Notes: generated from the sequence alone by a model not told the origin. A stretch of DNA of 64,000 bases from Granulicella tundricola MP5ACTX9 (GCF_000178975.2 NC_015064.1:2666001-2730000); one strand, 5' to 3'; positions 44,038 through 53,296 are shown, counted from the first letter of the stretch. Program-made: numbers and translations.

Positions 44038-44676
44038 ATGGAAGGTGAATTCAAGGCGGATCGGCGCAATTTTCTGGCGAGTGCGGTCACGGTGGCTGGA
44101 TCGGCTCTCGCGGCAGGGCTTGGCCAGTCCGAGGCTTTTTGCGAAGAGGCTGCAGGACAGGTGCATCCGGCGGCGGGGTCTTCCCTTTCGTTCGATCACC
44201 TCTATGACAGCTCTGTTCTGGCTACGACGCTGAAGGGCGAGGCGGCGGATCGTTTGGCTCTGCGGAGACTGGTGGATGCGTGGGCGCACTGTGCGGACCG
44301 GAGACTGGCGGAGCAGCAGGCAAACCTGTTTGTGCCGGACGGCGCGATCGTGAACTACGAGGGTGATCCCAGGACGCATAAGCCGCATTCGACGATCAAG
44401 GGCCGGGCGGCGATCCAAAGTGCTTTGGCTGTGCTCAATTCGTTTACGGTGACGTTGCATATGAATGGGCAGAGTGATGCGTTGATCCAGGGGGATCGGG
44501 CGATTGGGGAGAACTATTGCATCGTGCACCAGTTCACGGAAGCGAACGGTCAGCGCAAGTGTCAGACGCTTGGGATTCGGTACTACGACCAGTTTCTGCG
44601 GCAGGAAAGCCGGTGGCTCTTCGTGGAGCGGAAGGTGGTGATTGATTGGTCGGATAGCCGGTTGTCTTTGCCGTAA
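44038..44676 (+). CDS. Tat-exported SnoaL/NTF2-like protein
   Basis: 212 aa. The N-terminus DRRNFLASAVTVAGSALAAG is a twin-arginine signal. The rest has the NTF2-like cone fold pattern: a helix (LALRRLVDAWAHCADRR), LFVPDGAIVNYEG, a helix with IKGRAAIQSALAVL, then strands with GENYCIVHQF, KCQTLGIRYYDQFLR and WLFVERKVVIDW. SnoaL-like proteins include isomerases, dehydratases and ligand binders, so no reaction is assigned. It sits alone on the plus strand between allophanate hydrolase and the carboxylase genes. Confidence 0.82.
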   Translation: MEGEFKADRRNFLASAVTVAGSALAAGLGQSEAFCEEAAGQVHPAAGSSLSFDHLYDSSVLATTLKGEAADRLALRRLVDAWAHCADRRLAEQQANLFVPDGAIVNYEGDPRTHKPHSTIKGRAAIQSALAVLNSFTVTLHMNGQSDALIQGDRAIGENYCIVHQFTEANGQRKCQTLGIRYYDQFLRQESRWLFVERKVVIDWSDSRLSLP

Positions 44677-44737
44677 AGGCACGACAACAGCAACGACAAC
44701 CGCAGGTTCCCTTCGGGAAAGACAACTAGAAAAGCAA

Positions 44738-47700
44738 CTACGAGGGGCGGAGGGAGATCAGGATCTGGCCGCTGGTGACTAACGAGCCGAGGGTGCAGTG
44801 GACCGCTTCTACCGTGCCGGCGGTGTGGGCGGTGATGGCGATCTCCATCTTCATGGCGTCCAGGACGACCAGCTTCTGGCCTTCTTCTACCTTGTCTCCG
44901 GCTTTGACGGGGATCTGGAAGACGGAGGCGGTGACGGAGGAGGAGACGGGTTCGCAGCCTTCAGGGACGACTACGTCAGGGGTGTCGGCGGGGGCTTCCG
45001 CGGGCTCTACGATGGTCATCTGGCCGGCGGCGATCCAGCGTTCGCGCTCTGCGTTGAAGGCGGCCTTCTGGTGAGCCTTGAAGGCTGCGGCTTCAGGGGC
45101 GATGGAGTCGAGGAAGGCGAGGTAGTCGCTGAGCTTGAAGGTGGTCTCTTCTACGCGGAGCTGATACTGGCCGTGGGGGAAGCGGGCGCGGGCGTCCATC
45201 AGCTCCTCCGGCGAGACGGGGTAGAAACGGATCTGGTCAAAGAAGCGCAGGGACCAGGGCTTGCCAGGGGTGAAGGCCTCCGTGGTCTTCCAGGGGTTCC
45301 AGACCTGGATGGTGCGGCCTACGAGCTGGTAGCCGCCGGGGCCTTCCATGCCGTAGACGCACATGTAAGCTCCGCCGATGCCGACCGCGTTTTCAGGGGT
45401 CCAGGTGCGGGCTGGGTTGTACTTGGTGGTGACGAGGCGGTGGCGCGGGTCGACGGGGGTGGCTACGGGTGCGCCGAGGTAGACGTCGCCCAGGCCGAGG
45501 ACGAGGTAGCTGGCTTCGTGGACGATGCGGTAGACGTCATCGATGGAGTCAAGGCCGTTGATGCGGCGGATGAACTCAATGTTGGACGGGCACCAGGGGG
45601 CGTCCGGGCGGACGGCTTGCATGTACTTTTGCTGAGCCAGTTTGGCCTGGGGATCGTCCCAGGACAAAGGCAGGTGGACGATGCGGCTGGGGACGGTGAT
45701 GTCGGTGAGGGGGGGCATGGCCTCGTCTAACGCGGCGAGGGTGTCTATGAGTTTGGCGCGTACGAGGATGCGGCTGTCGTAGTGGATGTGGAGGGAACGG
45801 ATGCCGGGGGTGATGTCGATGATGCCGGCGAGGTTGGCGGCGCGGAGGTTTTGCTCGAGGACGTGGACTCGGAAGCGGAGGGTGAGGTCTAGCTGGAGGG
45901 GGCCGTATTCGACGAGGAGATATTTGTCGCCGTCGGCGCGGAAGACCATGGGGGTTGGGCGGGTGGTGAGGGAGAGGATGACTGCAGGTTCCTCCGCTTC
46001 GCTGCGGAATGACAAAACGGGGGAGGATTGTTCCGCTTCGAGCGAACTACTGAGATTCTCCCCCGTCGCTTCGCTTTGGGGCAGAATGACCCCCGTTAGA
46101 GATGGGAGTGGGGTGGTGAAGGATTGGAGGAAGGTGTCTTGGGCGCGCTCCATCTGTTCAGCCTGGGCGAGGGTTAGGCGGTTGAAGTGGACGGTGTCGC
46201 CGGCTTTGAATTGGCCTAGCTTCCAGAGTTCGGCCTGGACGATGGTGGCGGGGCAGACGAAGCCGCCGAGGGATGGGCCGTCGGGGCCGAGCATGATAGG
46301 CATGTCGCCGGTGAAGTCGATGGTGCCGATGGCGTAGGCGTTGTCGTGGATGTTGGAGGGGTGGAGGCCGGCTTCGCCGCCGTCGGGGCGAGCCCATTTT
46401 GGCTTGGGGCCGGTGAGGCGGACGCCGGTGCGGTCGGACTGGTAGTGGACCTTCCAGTGCGTGGCGAAGAGCATCTCAATGTCTTCTTCTGTGAAGAAGT
46501 CCGGGGCGGTGTGAGGGCCGAAGAGGACGCCTACCTCCCAGGCTTTGGCGAGCGGTGGGGCCTGGGCTATGGGTAGGGCGATGGGTGCCGTAAGGGTGAC
46601 GTCTGGTTGGCCGAGGTGGAGGACGTCTCCGCCGCGCAGGGCACGGCCGGCTGCTCCGCCGAAGCCGCCGAGCATGAAGGTGCTTCGGGAGCCGAGGTAA
46701 GGCTGGGTGGAGAGGCCGCCGCGGATGGCGAGGTAGGCGCGGACGCCAACGTTCGAGGCCGCGCCCAGCGAGAGGGTGTCGCCGGTGTGGATGGGGATGG
46801 GGGTGAAGGGCTCGACGGGTTTGCCGTTGAGTTTGGCGTTCATGTCCGCGCCGGTGAGGGCGATGGTGGTTTCGCAATCGAAGCGCATGCGTGCGCCCAT
46901 GGTGGCGAACTCGATGGCGGCGGCGTTGTCCGAGTTGCCGACGATGCGGTTGGCGATGCGGAAGTTGAGGTGGTCCATGGGGCCGGAGGGTGGGACGCCG
47001 ACGTTCCAGAAGCCGGTGCGGCCGGGGTAGTCCTGGATGGTGGACTGGGTGCCGCCTTCGAGGATCTCGATGGCATTGCGGGCGAAGGTGAAGGTGCCGA
47101 GGAAGGCGGTGGTGACGGTGCCGGATTGGAACTCGGGGGAGCGTGCGACTTCAAGGAGGTAGTGGAGGTTGGTTTCGGTGCCGTCGATTTTTGTGGCTTC
47201 TAAGGCTGTCTGGAGTTTGGTTAGGGCTTCGGTACGATCCTTTCCGGTGACTATGATCTTGGCGATCATGGGGTCGTAGAAGGGGGTGATGGTGGAGCCT
47301 GATTCGATCCAGGTTTCGGTGCGGGAGATTTCAGGGCCGGGAAAAGTGACTAGGGTTAGTTTGCCGGGGGTGGGCTGGAAGTTGCGGGCGGGGTCTTCGG
47401 CGTAGACGCGGGCTTCTATGGATGCGCCGGTGAGGGTTACGTTGACCTTCGTTAGGTCTGGGAGTTCTCCTGCGGCTTGCTGGACCATCCATTCGACTAG
47501 GTCGATGCCGGTGACTTGTTCGGTGACGCCGTGCTCGACCTGGAGGCGGGTGTTGACTTCGAGGAAGTAGAAGTCTGTGGTGTCTTCGTCGTAGATGAAC
47601 TCGACGGTGCCGGCGTTGGCGTAGTCGACGGCCTTACCGAGGAGGACGGCGGAGTCGTAGAGGTGCTTGCGGGTGGCGGCGGATAGGCCGGGCGCAGGGG

Positions 47701-48421
47701 TCTCTTCGAGGACCTTCTGGTGGCGGCGCTGGGCGGAGCAGTCGCGCTCGCCGAGGGCGATGACGTTGCCCTGGCCGTCGCCGAAGATCTGGACTTCGAT
47801 GTGGCGGGCGCGGGCGACGTACTTTTCAAGGTAGACGCCGGAGTCTCCGAAGTTGGCTTTGCTGAGGCGGAGGACGGAGTCGTAGGCCTCTTCGAGCTCG
47901 GGTGCGGAGTGGCAGACCTTCATTCCGATTCCGCCGCCGCCGCCGGAGCTTTTGAGCATGACGGGGTAGCGGAGGGTTTCGGCCTGGGTCAGGGCGTCTT
48001 GCTTGTCTGCAAGGAGGCCTGTGCCGGGGAGTAAGGGGACGCCGCATTGTTTGGCGGTGGCTCGGGCGGTGTGCTTGAGGGCGAAGGCGTCGATGTTGGC
48101 GGGAGTGGGGCCGATGAAGACGAGGCCGCGTGCGGTGCACTCGCGCGCGAAGGCGATGTTCTCCGAGAGGAAGCCGTAGCCGGGATGGATGGCCTGTGCG
48201 CCGGTCTGGGCAGCGGCGGCGAAGATGGCGTCGAAGGAGAGATAGCTCTGGGCGGCGGGGGCGGGGCCGAGGAGCACGGCCTCGTCAGCCTGGAGGACGT
48301 GGAGGGAGGTTGCGTCGGCCTCAGAATAGACGGCGACGGAGGCTACGCCCATGCGGCGGAGGGTGCGGATGATGCGGGTGGCGATGGCGCCCCGATTGGC
48401 GATGAGAACTTTGGTGAACAT
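44738..48421 (-). CDS. Urea/guanidine carboxylase (biotin-dependent)
   Basis: 1,227 aa. Domain order: biotin carboxylase (1-450, ATP loop KSSGGGGGIGMK), carboxyltransferase KipA-like half (about 460-770, starting GGTQSTIQDYPGRTGFWNVG), KipI-like half (about 825-1060, from YLLVEYGPLQLDLTLRF), and a C-terminal biotinyl domain with the lysine in VLDAMKMEIAI. Such enzymes carboxylate urea to allophanate or guanidine to carboxyguanidine using bicarbonate and ATP. Proteins of this kind encoded beside two DUF1989 genes have been characterised as guanidine carboxylases, so guanidine is my preferred substrate. Residues ~778-813, between the two carboxyltransferase halves, are encoded by dispersed repeat DNA. 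No guanidine-I riboswitch is evident nearby. Confidence 0.92.
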   Translation of the reverse strand: MFTKVLIANRGAIATRIIRTLRRMGVASVAVYSEADATSLHVLQADEAVLLGPAPAAQSYLSFDAIFAAAAQTGAQAIHPGYGFLSENIAFARECTARGLVFIGPTPANIDAFALKHTARATAKQCGVPLLPGTGLLADKQDALTQAETLRYPVMLKSSGGGGGIGMKVCHSAPELEEAYDSVLRLSKANFGDSGVYLEKYVARARHIEVQIFGDGQGNVIALGERDCSAQRRHQKVLEETPAPGLSAATRKHLYDSAVLLGKAVDYANAGTVEFIYDEDTTDFYFLEVNTRLQVEHGVTEQVTGIDLVEWMVQQAAGELPDLTKVNVTLTGASIEARVYAEDPARNFQPTPGKLTLVTFPGPEISRTETWIESGSTITPFYDPMIAKIIVTGKDRTEALTKLQTALEATKIDGTETNLHYLLEVARSPEFQSGTVTTAFLGTFTFARNAIEILEGGTQSTIQDYPGRTGFWNVGVPPSGPMDHLNFRIANRIVGNSDNAAAIEFATMGARMRFDCETTIALTGADMNAKLNGKPVEPFTPIPIHTGDTLSLGAASNVGVRAYLAIRGGLSTQPYLGSRSTFMLGGFGGAAGRALRGGDVLHLGQPDVTLTAPIALPIAQAPPLAKAWEVGVLFGPHTAPDFFTEEDIEMLFATHWKVHYQSDRTGVRLTGPKPKWARPDGGEAGLHPSNIHDNAYAIGTIDFTGDMPIMLGPDGPSLGGFVCPATIVQAELWKLGQFKAGDTVHFNRLTLAQAEQMERAQDTFLQSFTTPLPSLTGVILPQSEATGENLSSSLEAEQSSPVLSFRSEAEEPAVILSLTTRPTPMVFRADGDKYLLVEYGPLQLDLTLRFRVHVLEQNLRAANLAGIIDITPGIRSLHIHYDSRILVRAKLIDTLAALDEAMPPLTDITVPSRIVHLPLSWDDPQAKLAQQKYMQAVRPDAPWCPSNIEFIRRINGLDSIDDVYRIVHEASYLVLGLGDVYLGAPVATPVDPRHRLVTTKYNPARTWTPENAVGIGGAYMCVYGMEGPGGYQLVGRTIQVWNPWKTTEAFTPGKPWSLRFFDQIRFYPVSPEELMDARARFPHGQYQLRVEETTFKLSDYLAFLDSIAPEAAAFKAHQKAAFNAERERWIAAGQMTIVEPAEAPADTPDVVVPEGCEPVSSSVTASVFQIPVKAGDKVEEGQKLVVLDAMKMEIAITAHTAGTVEAVHCTLGSLVTSGQILISLRPS
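45983..46090 (-). repeat. Two dispersed repeat units inside the carboxylase gene
   Basis: On the minus strand, GTCATTCTGCCCC...GAGAATCTC (46090-46052) and GTCATTCCGCAGCGAAGCGG...AACCTGCA (46013-45983) are two same-orientation copies of the intergenic repeat family. They keep the reading frame and encode about 36 residues, including LSFRSEAEEPAVILSL. Confidence 0.8.
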
Positions 48422-48424
48422 TAT

Positions 48425-49087
48425 CTAGGCGTTCCAGATCAGGACGCGGGCGGGCGTCGGGTTGTAGGCGTTGCAGGGGTTGTTGAGCTGGGGGCAGTTG
48501 GAGATGACGATGAGGACGTCCATGTCGGCGCGGAGCTCGACGTATTTGCCGGCGTCCGAGACACCGTCTTCAAAGGTGAGCTTGCCGGCAGGGGTGACGG
48601 GGACGTTCATGAAGAAGTTGATGTTGGCGGTGAGGTCGCGCTTGTCGAGATCGCGGCCGGTGCTCGCGGACCAGGTGAGGGCTCCTTTGAGGAAGGACTG
48701 GCGGCAGGCGTGCATGGAGCGCTTCTCGATGTCGTAGCGGACCATGTTGCTCTCGGTGGAGCAGGCTCCGCCGAGTGTGTCGTGGCGGCCGCAGGTGTCG
48801 GCGACGATGGTGAGAAGGGTGTTGCGCTGGGTGGAGATGAGCCTGGTGCCGGTGGTGAGGTAGATGTTGGCCTGGGCGCGGATGGTGTCCTGCGCGCTGT
48901 AGCGGTCGGCGTAGTTGTGGGCGTTGTAGAAGAGGGTGTCGACGGCTTGGTTGCCTTCGAGATCGACGATGCGGACGAACTGGCCCTGCTTGATCTCGTG
49001 GACGAAGGAGTCGCCGGCTCGGATGATCTCGTCAAGGAAGCATGCGTCTGTGAGGCGGGGGCTTTCCTGGATGATGGTGTCTGACAT
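48425..49087 (-). CDS. cgdA: DUF1989 urea-carboxylase-associated protein (carboxyguanidine deiminase subunit)
   Basis: 220 aa. DUF1989 signatures: [58 protein letters not shown] and [13 protein letters not shown] with conserved cysteines. Pairs of DUF1989 proteins next to this carboxylase form a deiminase that turns carboxyguanidine into allophanate and ammonia. It lies 3 bases upstream of the carboxylase gene and 18 bases after the other subunit gene, so all three are co-transcribed. Which of the two is subunit A or B is my guess from gene order. Confidence 0.85.
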   Translation of the reverse strand: MSDTIIQESPRLTDACFLDEIIRAGDSFVHEIKQGQFVRIVDLEGNQAVDTLFYNAHNYADRYSAQDTIRAQANIYLTTGTRLISTQRNTLLTIVADTCGRHDTLGGACSTESNMVRYDIEKRSMHACRQSFLKGALTWSASTGRDLDKRDLTANINFFMNVPVTPAGKLTFEDGVSDAGKYVELRADMDVLIVISNCPQLNNPCNAYNPTPARVLIWNA

Positions 49088-49105
49088 TTACATTCCCTTT
49101 CAGGG

Positions 49106-49828
49106 CTACTGGAAGTAGCGCTCGGTGAGGGTGAAGCCGCGAGTGTTCTCGGGACGGAAGTTGCGGCAGACATCGTCTGGGCCGGGGGCGGGGACCTTGC
49201 TGAGGGTGAGTTCGACCTGCTTTGCGGCGTAGTCCGGCGAGGGGTCCATGGGGTGCTGGCAGGAGTTGAGGATGACGAGGGTGTTCATCTCGGCGCGGAT
49301 CTCGACCGAGGTTCCGGGCGCTGCGTTGTTGGGGATGAAGTGCATGGAGCCGTCGTCGTGAACCTCTACCTTGCTGAAAAAGCTGACGTTCATCATGAGG
49401 TCGCGGAGGCCGAGGCCGTACTTGGCGAGCTCGATGAGAAAGCCATCAAGGGCGTTCTGATGCCAGGCGTTGCGGGCTTGCTGGTAGGGCAGTTCGCCGT
49501 ACTTTGCGGCGACCATGGCGGCGTCCGAACAGCCGCCGAGCGGGTCGTGCCAGCCGACAGTGTCCGCAGTGATAGAGCAGAGGATGCGGGCCATGTCCGA
49601 GTAGAGGACGGCTCCGGTGGTGAGGCGGGCAATGTGCTGGGCCTTGAGGGTGTCGGGCAGGTTGAGGCGCTCGGAGAAGTTATCCGCGTTGAGCAGGATG
49701 GCGGCGACGTTGGGGTTGGGGTCGAGGGCGGTGAGGCGGAGCGAGGTGCCGCGCTTGAGGATGTGAGACCAGGTGGCGTTGCCGGGGAGGGTCTCGGTCC
49801 AGAGGGTTTCGTGCTTCTCTTGCGTCAA
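49106..49828 (-). CDS. cgdB: DUF1989 urea-carboxylase-associated protein (second deiminase subunit)
   Basis: 240 aa from TTG 49828; the open frame reaches 49900, but its first 24 residues are Arg-rich and lie beside repeat DNA. DUF1989 pattern: GTSLRLTALDPNPNVAAILL, SITADTVGWHDPLGGCSD, MMNVSFFSKVEVHDDGSMHF, and TLVILNSCQHPMDPSP. Compared with the neighbouring subunit the Cys spacing differs (SCQHPMDP versus NCPQLNNPC), as expected for a heteromer. It is first in the operon that continues into the carboxylase. Confidence 0.82.
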   Translation of the reverse strand: MTQEKHETLWTETLPGNATWSHILKRGTSLRLTALDPNPNVAAILLNADNFSERLNLPDTLKAQHIARLTTGAVLYSDMARILCSITADTVGWHDPLGGCSDAAMVAAKYGELPYQQARNAWHQNALDGFLIELAKYGLGLRDLMMNVSFFSKVEVHDDGSMHFIPNNAAPGTSVEIRAEMNTLVILNSCQHPMDPSPDYAAKQVELTLSKVPAPGPDDVCRNFRPENTRGFTLTERYFQ

Positions 49829-49872
49829 GATGATGATCTTTCTCCGGGGCTTCCGGCGTCTTGAAAGAGTGC

Positions 49873-49945
49873 CAAGGCTCGGGGCTAAAGCCCGCTGCAT
49901 TGGTTGGGCTATTCGTGGGGCTAAAGCCCCACGCTAATCCGAACT
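49873..49945. repeat. Dispersed GGGGCTAAAGCCCC hairpin repeats
   Basis: Two hairpins (GGGGCTAAAGCCC near 49878 and GTGGGGCTAAAGCCCCAC near 49917) followed by GCTAATCCGAACTACGACAG, that is the first half of the composite repeats at 5305 and 10522 without the GCTTCGC unit. Confidence 0.7.
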
Positions 49946-49980
49946 ACGACAGCAAATACAAGCGCGACATCCCCATAAGT

Positions 49981-51048
49981 CTACTGTGCGGGTGGGATGC
50001 GCCATACGTTGGCCTGGCGGAGGTTTGAGAGCCAGACGGAGCCGAGGCCTGCGCGGACTCCATCGCCTCCCTGCCCTGCCCATTGCTTGACGACGGTGTT
50101 GGTTTTGGGGTCGACCTGGGTGAGGGGAAAGTCGAACATGGCGGCCCATACAGAGCCTTCGCCGAAGGAGATCTCGCCGCCTTCACCGGGGATGCCGCAC
50201 TTGATGGTGGCGGCGAGCTTACCGGACTTCATATCGACGCGGGAGATGGTGCCGTCACCCTGGTTGAGCGTCCAGACGGAGCCGCCGCCCACGGTGAGGA
50301 AGCGCGGCTTGGGGCCGATGGGGATGGTGGCGACGATCTTGTTGGTGGCGGGATCGACCTTGAGGAGCTGGTCGTGCTCGAAGGAGGAGATCCAGACGAA
50401 GCCCTCACCGAAGGCCGGGTTCTCTGAGCCTGTGGGCAGGTCGAGCGTGGAGGCAATGGCGTTGGTTTTGGGATCGATGCGGATGAGCTTGCTGGTCTTG
50501 ATGACGAACCAGATGGAGCCTGCGCCGGCGGTGATGCCGCCTTCCGAGTTGGCGGCTTCCGCGAGGATGCTGGCGGTAATCTTGCCGGTTGCGGGGTCGA
50601 TGCGCTCAATCTCCTTGGTGGGGCCGCAGCTTGGGGCCCAGATGCTGCCGAAGGCGTCGGCGAGGCCGGCGCAGGGGCGCTTGACGTCAGCGATGAGGCC
50701 GACGGTGTTGGTGGCGGGGAGGAGTTGCACGACGTGGTTGGCGCGTGCGCTGGAGACCCAGACGGCGTCTTTGGTGACAACGGACCAGTCGGGCGAGCCT
50801 TCTACCGGGAAGACGGCGTCGTGCTTGAGGGCGTCAAGCGGGAGGCTTACGCCGGGGGTGGCGACGCCGGGGCGGACGATACGGGGTGGGCGCGGTTTGG
50901 CCGGGGCCGCGGGGGTTGGGGCCTCGGTGGGGAGGGATGGGGCCTTTGGCGGCTCCGGTTGCTGAGTGTGGAGGAACGGCGCAAGAACTAATGAGGAGGC
51001 GACTGCGAGCGAGAGCAGAGTAGAGCGAGAAGGTGTCTTGAACGGCAT
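49981..51048 (-). CDS. Secreted Vgb/YVTN-like beta-propeller protein
   Basis: 355 aa from ATG 51048 (GGAGAC upstream). Signal peptide (LLSLAVASSLVLAPFLHTQ), a Pro/Ala-rich linker (about 25-60), then six to seven propeller repeats with the pattern G-S-(I/V)-W followed by a basic-acidic strand, e.g. FGSIWAPSCG, GSIWFVIKTS, EGFVWISSFEHD, GGSVWTLNQGDG, EGSVWAAMFD, LGSVWLSNLR. Similar propellers occur in virginiamycin B lyases and in binding or scaffold proteins, so the function is open. It is on the same strand as the carboxylase operon but separated by repeats, and divergent from the importer operon. Confidence 0.8.
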   Translation of the reverse strand: MPFKTPSRSTLLSLAVASSLVLAPFLHTQQPEPPKAPSLPTEAPTPAAPAKPRPPRIVRPGVATPGVSLPLDALKHDAVFPVEGSPDWSVVTKDAVWVSSARANHVVQLLPATNTVGLIADVKRPCAGLADAFGSIWAPSCGPTKEIERIDPATGKITASILAEAANSEGGITAGAGSIWFVIKTSKLIRIDPKTNAIASTLDLPTGSENPAFGEGFVWISSFEHDQLLKVDPATNKIVATIPIGPKPRFLTVGGGSVWTLNQGDGTISRVDMKSGKLAATIKCGIPGEGGEISFGEGSVWAAMFDFPLTQVDPKTNTVVKQWAGQGGDGVRAGLGSVWLSNLRQANVWRIPPAQ

Positions 51049-51272
51049 TCGATCTTGTCTCCGTCGCGCGAGGAGTTGAGGCTCGCGCAGGTACGCTCGT
51101 CTGAGCTTTTGGGATACCTCCACTAGAACAAACACGGGGCGCGGAATGCATGAACATGGGAATTTTCTATGGAGTGAATAGACAGAATAGAGGTCATAGG
51201 CAAACCCTATGAATGCGATTGGCCGATTCCATACCGCGCGACTGCCCAAGGTGAACTGCCTAAACTTTGGTC
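51049..51272. other. Divergent promoter region, propeller / importer operon
   Basis: 224 bp with no gene. I looked for the conserved blocks of the guanidine-I (ykkC) riboswitch and did not find them. A partial dyad GGTCATAGGCAAACCCTATGAAT lies near 51191-51213, possibly a regulator site. Confidence 0.45.
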
Positions 51273-52433
51273 ATGGCCCAAATCCTTACCAGAGCCGTAC
51301 TGAAGTCCGGTACGATCGAGCGCGGCTCCCTGCCTCAGATCCGTAGATGTTGCAAGATGTCGTTGATTGCCGCTGCCGTTCTGGTGGGTCTGCTGCAGAC
51401 GTCCGCTGCTCCTAAAGCCCTTGCCGAGCCCGCTACATTTACGGTGGGCTGGTCTGTTTATGCGGGTTGGAATCCTTACTTCTATATGCAGAAGTCCGGG
51501 ATTCTAAAGAAGTGGGCGGACAAGTACGGCATCAAGATCAAGGTTCAGCGGTTCGACTATGCCGCCTCGCTGGACTCGTTTGTAGCCAAGAATATCGATG
51601 CCTGCACCATGACGAACATGGAGGCGCTGGATATGCCGGCGGCCAGCGGAGTGGACTCCACCGTGATCATTACCGGGGATTACTCGAACGGCAACGATGC
51701 GGTGCTGACTCGCAATGGGTTGACCTTCGATAAGCTCGCCGGGCACCGCGTCATGCTGGTGCAGAAGACAGTCTCCGAGTACCTGCTGGAGCGCGGCATG
51801 GTGATGAGCGGGCAGCAGGCCAAGCTTGGAAGCCTGAAGCTGTTGAACACGTCTGACTCCGACATTGCTCCGGCGTTTTTGAACAACGCCTCCAACGAAG
51901 CAGTCGTCACGTGGAAGCCGCTGGTGTCGCAGATCCTGGTGGACAAGGGCGTTCATTCGATCTTCGATTCGTCACAGATTCCGGGCGAGATTCTTGACCT
52001 GCTGGTGGTTCGGACCGAGGTGCTGAAGCGGCCGGATGGGTCCGGCGAGAAGTTTGCCAAGGCCATGAACGGCGCGTGGTACGAGACGATGCAGCGCTTG
52101 ACCGGCAACGGCGCACCGCAGGCCGAGGCGCTGAAGGTGAGCGCGGCTGCTTCGGGTGATTCAGTTGACTCCTATAAGAGCCAGTTGAAGACGACTGCGC
52201 TGTTCAGCACGCCCAAGGCCGCGGCCGACTTCACGACCAGCCCGACCTTGAAACAGAAGATGGACCTGGTGCGGCAGTTCTGCTTTGCACATGGGTTGCT
52301 GGGTAAGAGCACGAAGTCTGTTGACGATGTGGCGATTGCGTATCCGGACGGTTCCGTTCAGGGCAAGAAGGATCGTGTGAAGCTTCGGTTCGACGCAGGT
52401 TATATGCAGGCAGCACAGCAAGGAAAGCTATAG
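51273..52433 (+). CDS. ABC transporter substrate-binding protein, urea-carboxylase-region type
   Basis: 386 aa from ATG 51273; ATG 51357 would begin directly at the signal peptide (LIAAAVLVGLLQTSAAPKA) and is a real alternative. The mature part is an NrtA/SsuA-like type-2 periplasmic binding fold: FTVGWSVYAGWNPYFYMQKS, IKVQRFDYAASLDSFV, DACTMTNMEALDMPAA and GNDAVLTRNG. The YAGW and MTNMEA blocks are those of the binding proteins found beside urea/guanidine carboxylases, so guanidine or urea is the likely ligand. First gene of a six-gene plus-strand array. Confidence 0.88.
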   Translation: MAQILTRAVLKSGTIERGSLPQIRRCCKMSLIAAAVLVGLLQTSAAPKALAEPATFTVGWSVYAGWNPYFYMQKSGILKKWADKYGIKIKVQRFDYAASLDSFVAKNIDACTMTNMEALDMPAASGVDSTVIITGDYSNGNDAVLTRNGLTFDKLAGHRVMLVQKTVSEYLLERGMVMSGQQAKLGSLKLLNTSDSDIAPAFLNNASNEAVVTWKPLVSQILVDKGVHSIFDSSQIPGEILDLLVVRTEVLKRPDGSGEKFAKAMNGAWYETMQRLTGNGAPQAEALKVSAAASGDSVDSYKSQLKTTALFSTPKAAADFTTSPTLKQKMDLVRQFCFAHGLLGKSTKSVDDVAIAYPDGSVQGKKDRVKLRFDAGYMQAAQQGKL

Positions 52434-52435
52434 AC

Positions 52436-53296
52436 ATGAGCAGCTTCGCCCCATTCGATATCCAGGCCCGGCCGAATCGCCTTGTTGCACAGGCGCTCTC
52501 GTTCGTGTTCTTCCTGGTGTGCCTGGGGCTGTATGTGCATACGTCGAAGGTGCGTCATGCGGATAACCCTGAGGACCGCATTGTGCCGAACGCGCAGCAG
52601 TTGCGTGCGGGCATTCATGCTTCGGTGCTGGAGCCTGCTGAGGAAGATGACTATATTGCGCCGGATGGAGCTTCGAAGTGGGAGCGGTTTCACCACTCGA
52701 TGATCTGGAAGGACACGCTCTCGAGTGGGCGGCGTTTTGGCATTGCGCTACTGCTGCTGGTGCCGGCGGTTTTGCTGGCGCTGCACATTGGGCTGTTCCC
52801 TTACTTCAATTCCGGCGGCATGCGATTTCTCCTGTTCTTCGACAAAATCGTGGCGCTGTCGTTGCTGCCGATTCTGTTCATCGTGTTTGGGATCGACGAG
52901 TGGTCGAAGATTGCACTGATCGTGATTGGCGTTGCGCCGACGATGATGCTGGACGTGATCCAGATGGTGCGCACGGTGCCGCAGGAGCAGGTGGTGAAGT
53001 CGTTCACGCTAGGCGCGAATGACTTCGATGTGGCGTATCGCGTGATCTTCCGGCAGATCCTGCCGCAGATCATCAACAGCCTGCGGTTGAACTTGAAGCC
53101 CATCATGCTGTTCCTGTTTGCGGGCGAGATGATTGCGGCCTCAGACGGGCTGGCTTACCGGATTGCGATCATGCGGCGGCATATGGGGATGGATGTGATT
53201 CTGCCTTACGTGCTTTGGGTGGCGCTGCTGCTGTTCTGTGTGGATCTCTCGTTGCGAATCGTGAACAGGAGGATGCATCCATGGTTTCAGTCCTAG
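52436..53296 (+). CDS. ABC transporter permease of the same importer
   Basis: 286 aa, two bases after the binding-protein gene. An N-terminal helix (QALSFVFFLVCLGLYVH), an extracytoplasmic loop, then the BPD_transp core with helices around 85-110, 125-165, 215-240 and 255-275. The cytoplasmic EAA-type loop reads SFTLGANDFDVAYRVIFRQILPQI. It forms the membrane channel with the following ATPase. The stop overlaps the ATPase start by 16 bases. Confidence 0.88.
   Translation: MSSFAPFDIQARPNRLVAQALSFVFFLVCLGLYVHTSKVRHADNPEDRIVPNAQQLRAGIHASVLEPAEEDDYIAPDGASKWERFHHSMIWKDTLSSGRRFGIALLLLVPAVLLALHIGLFPYFNSGGMRFLLFFDKIVALSLLPILFIVFGIDEWSKIALIVIGVAPTMMLDVIQMVRTVPQEQVVKSFTLGANDFDVAYRVIFRQILPQIINSLRLNLKPIMLFLFAGEMIAASDGLAYRIAIMRRHMGMDVILPYVLWVALLLFCVDLSLRIVNRRMHPWFQS

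Noticed and set aside
51049-51272. Guanidine-I (ykkC) riboswitch upstream of the importer or carboxylase genes
   Set aside because: Expected because of the pathway, but the conserved blocks were not found by eye here, nor in 43460-44037 or 49829-49980. A covariance search could still find a divergent one.
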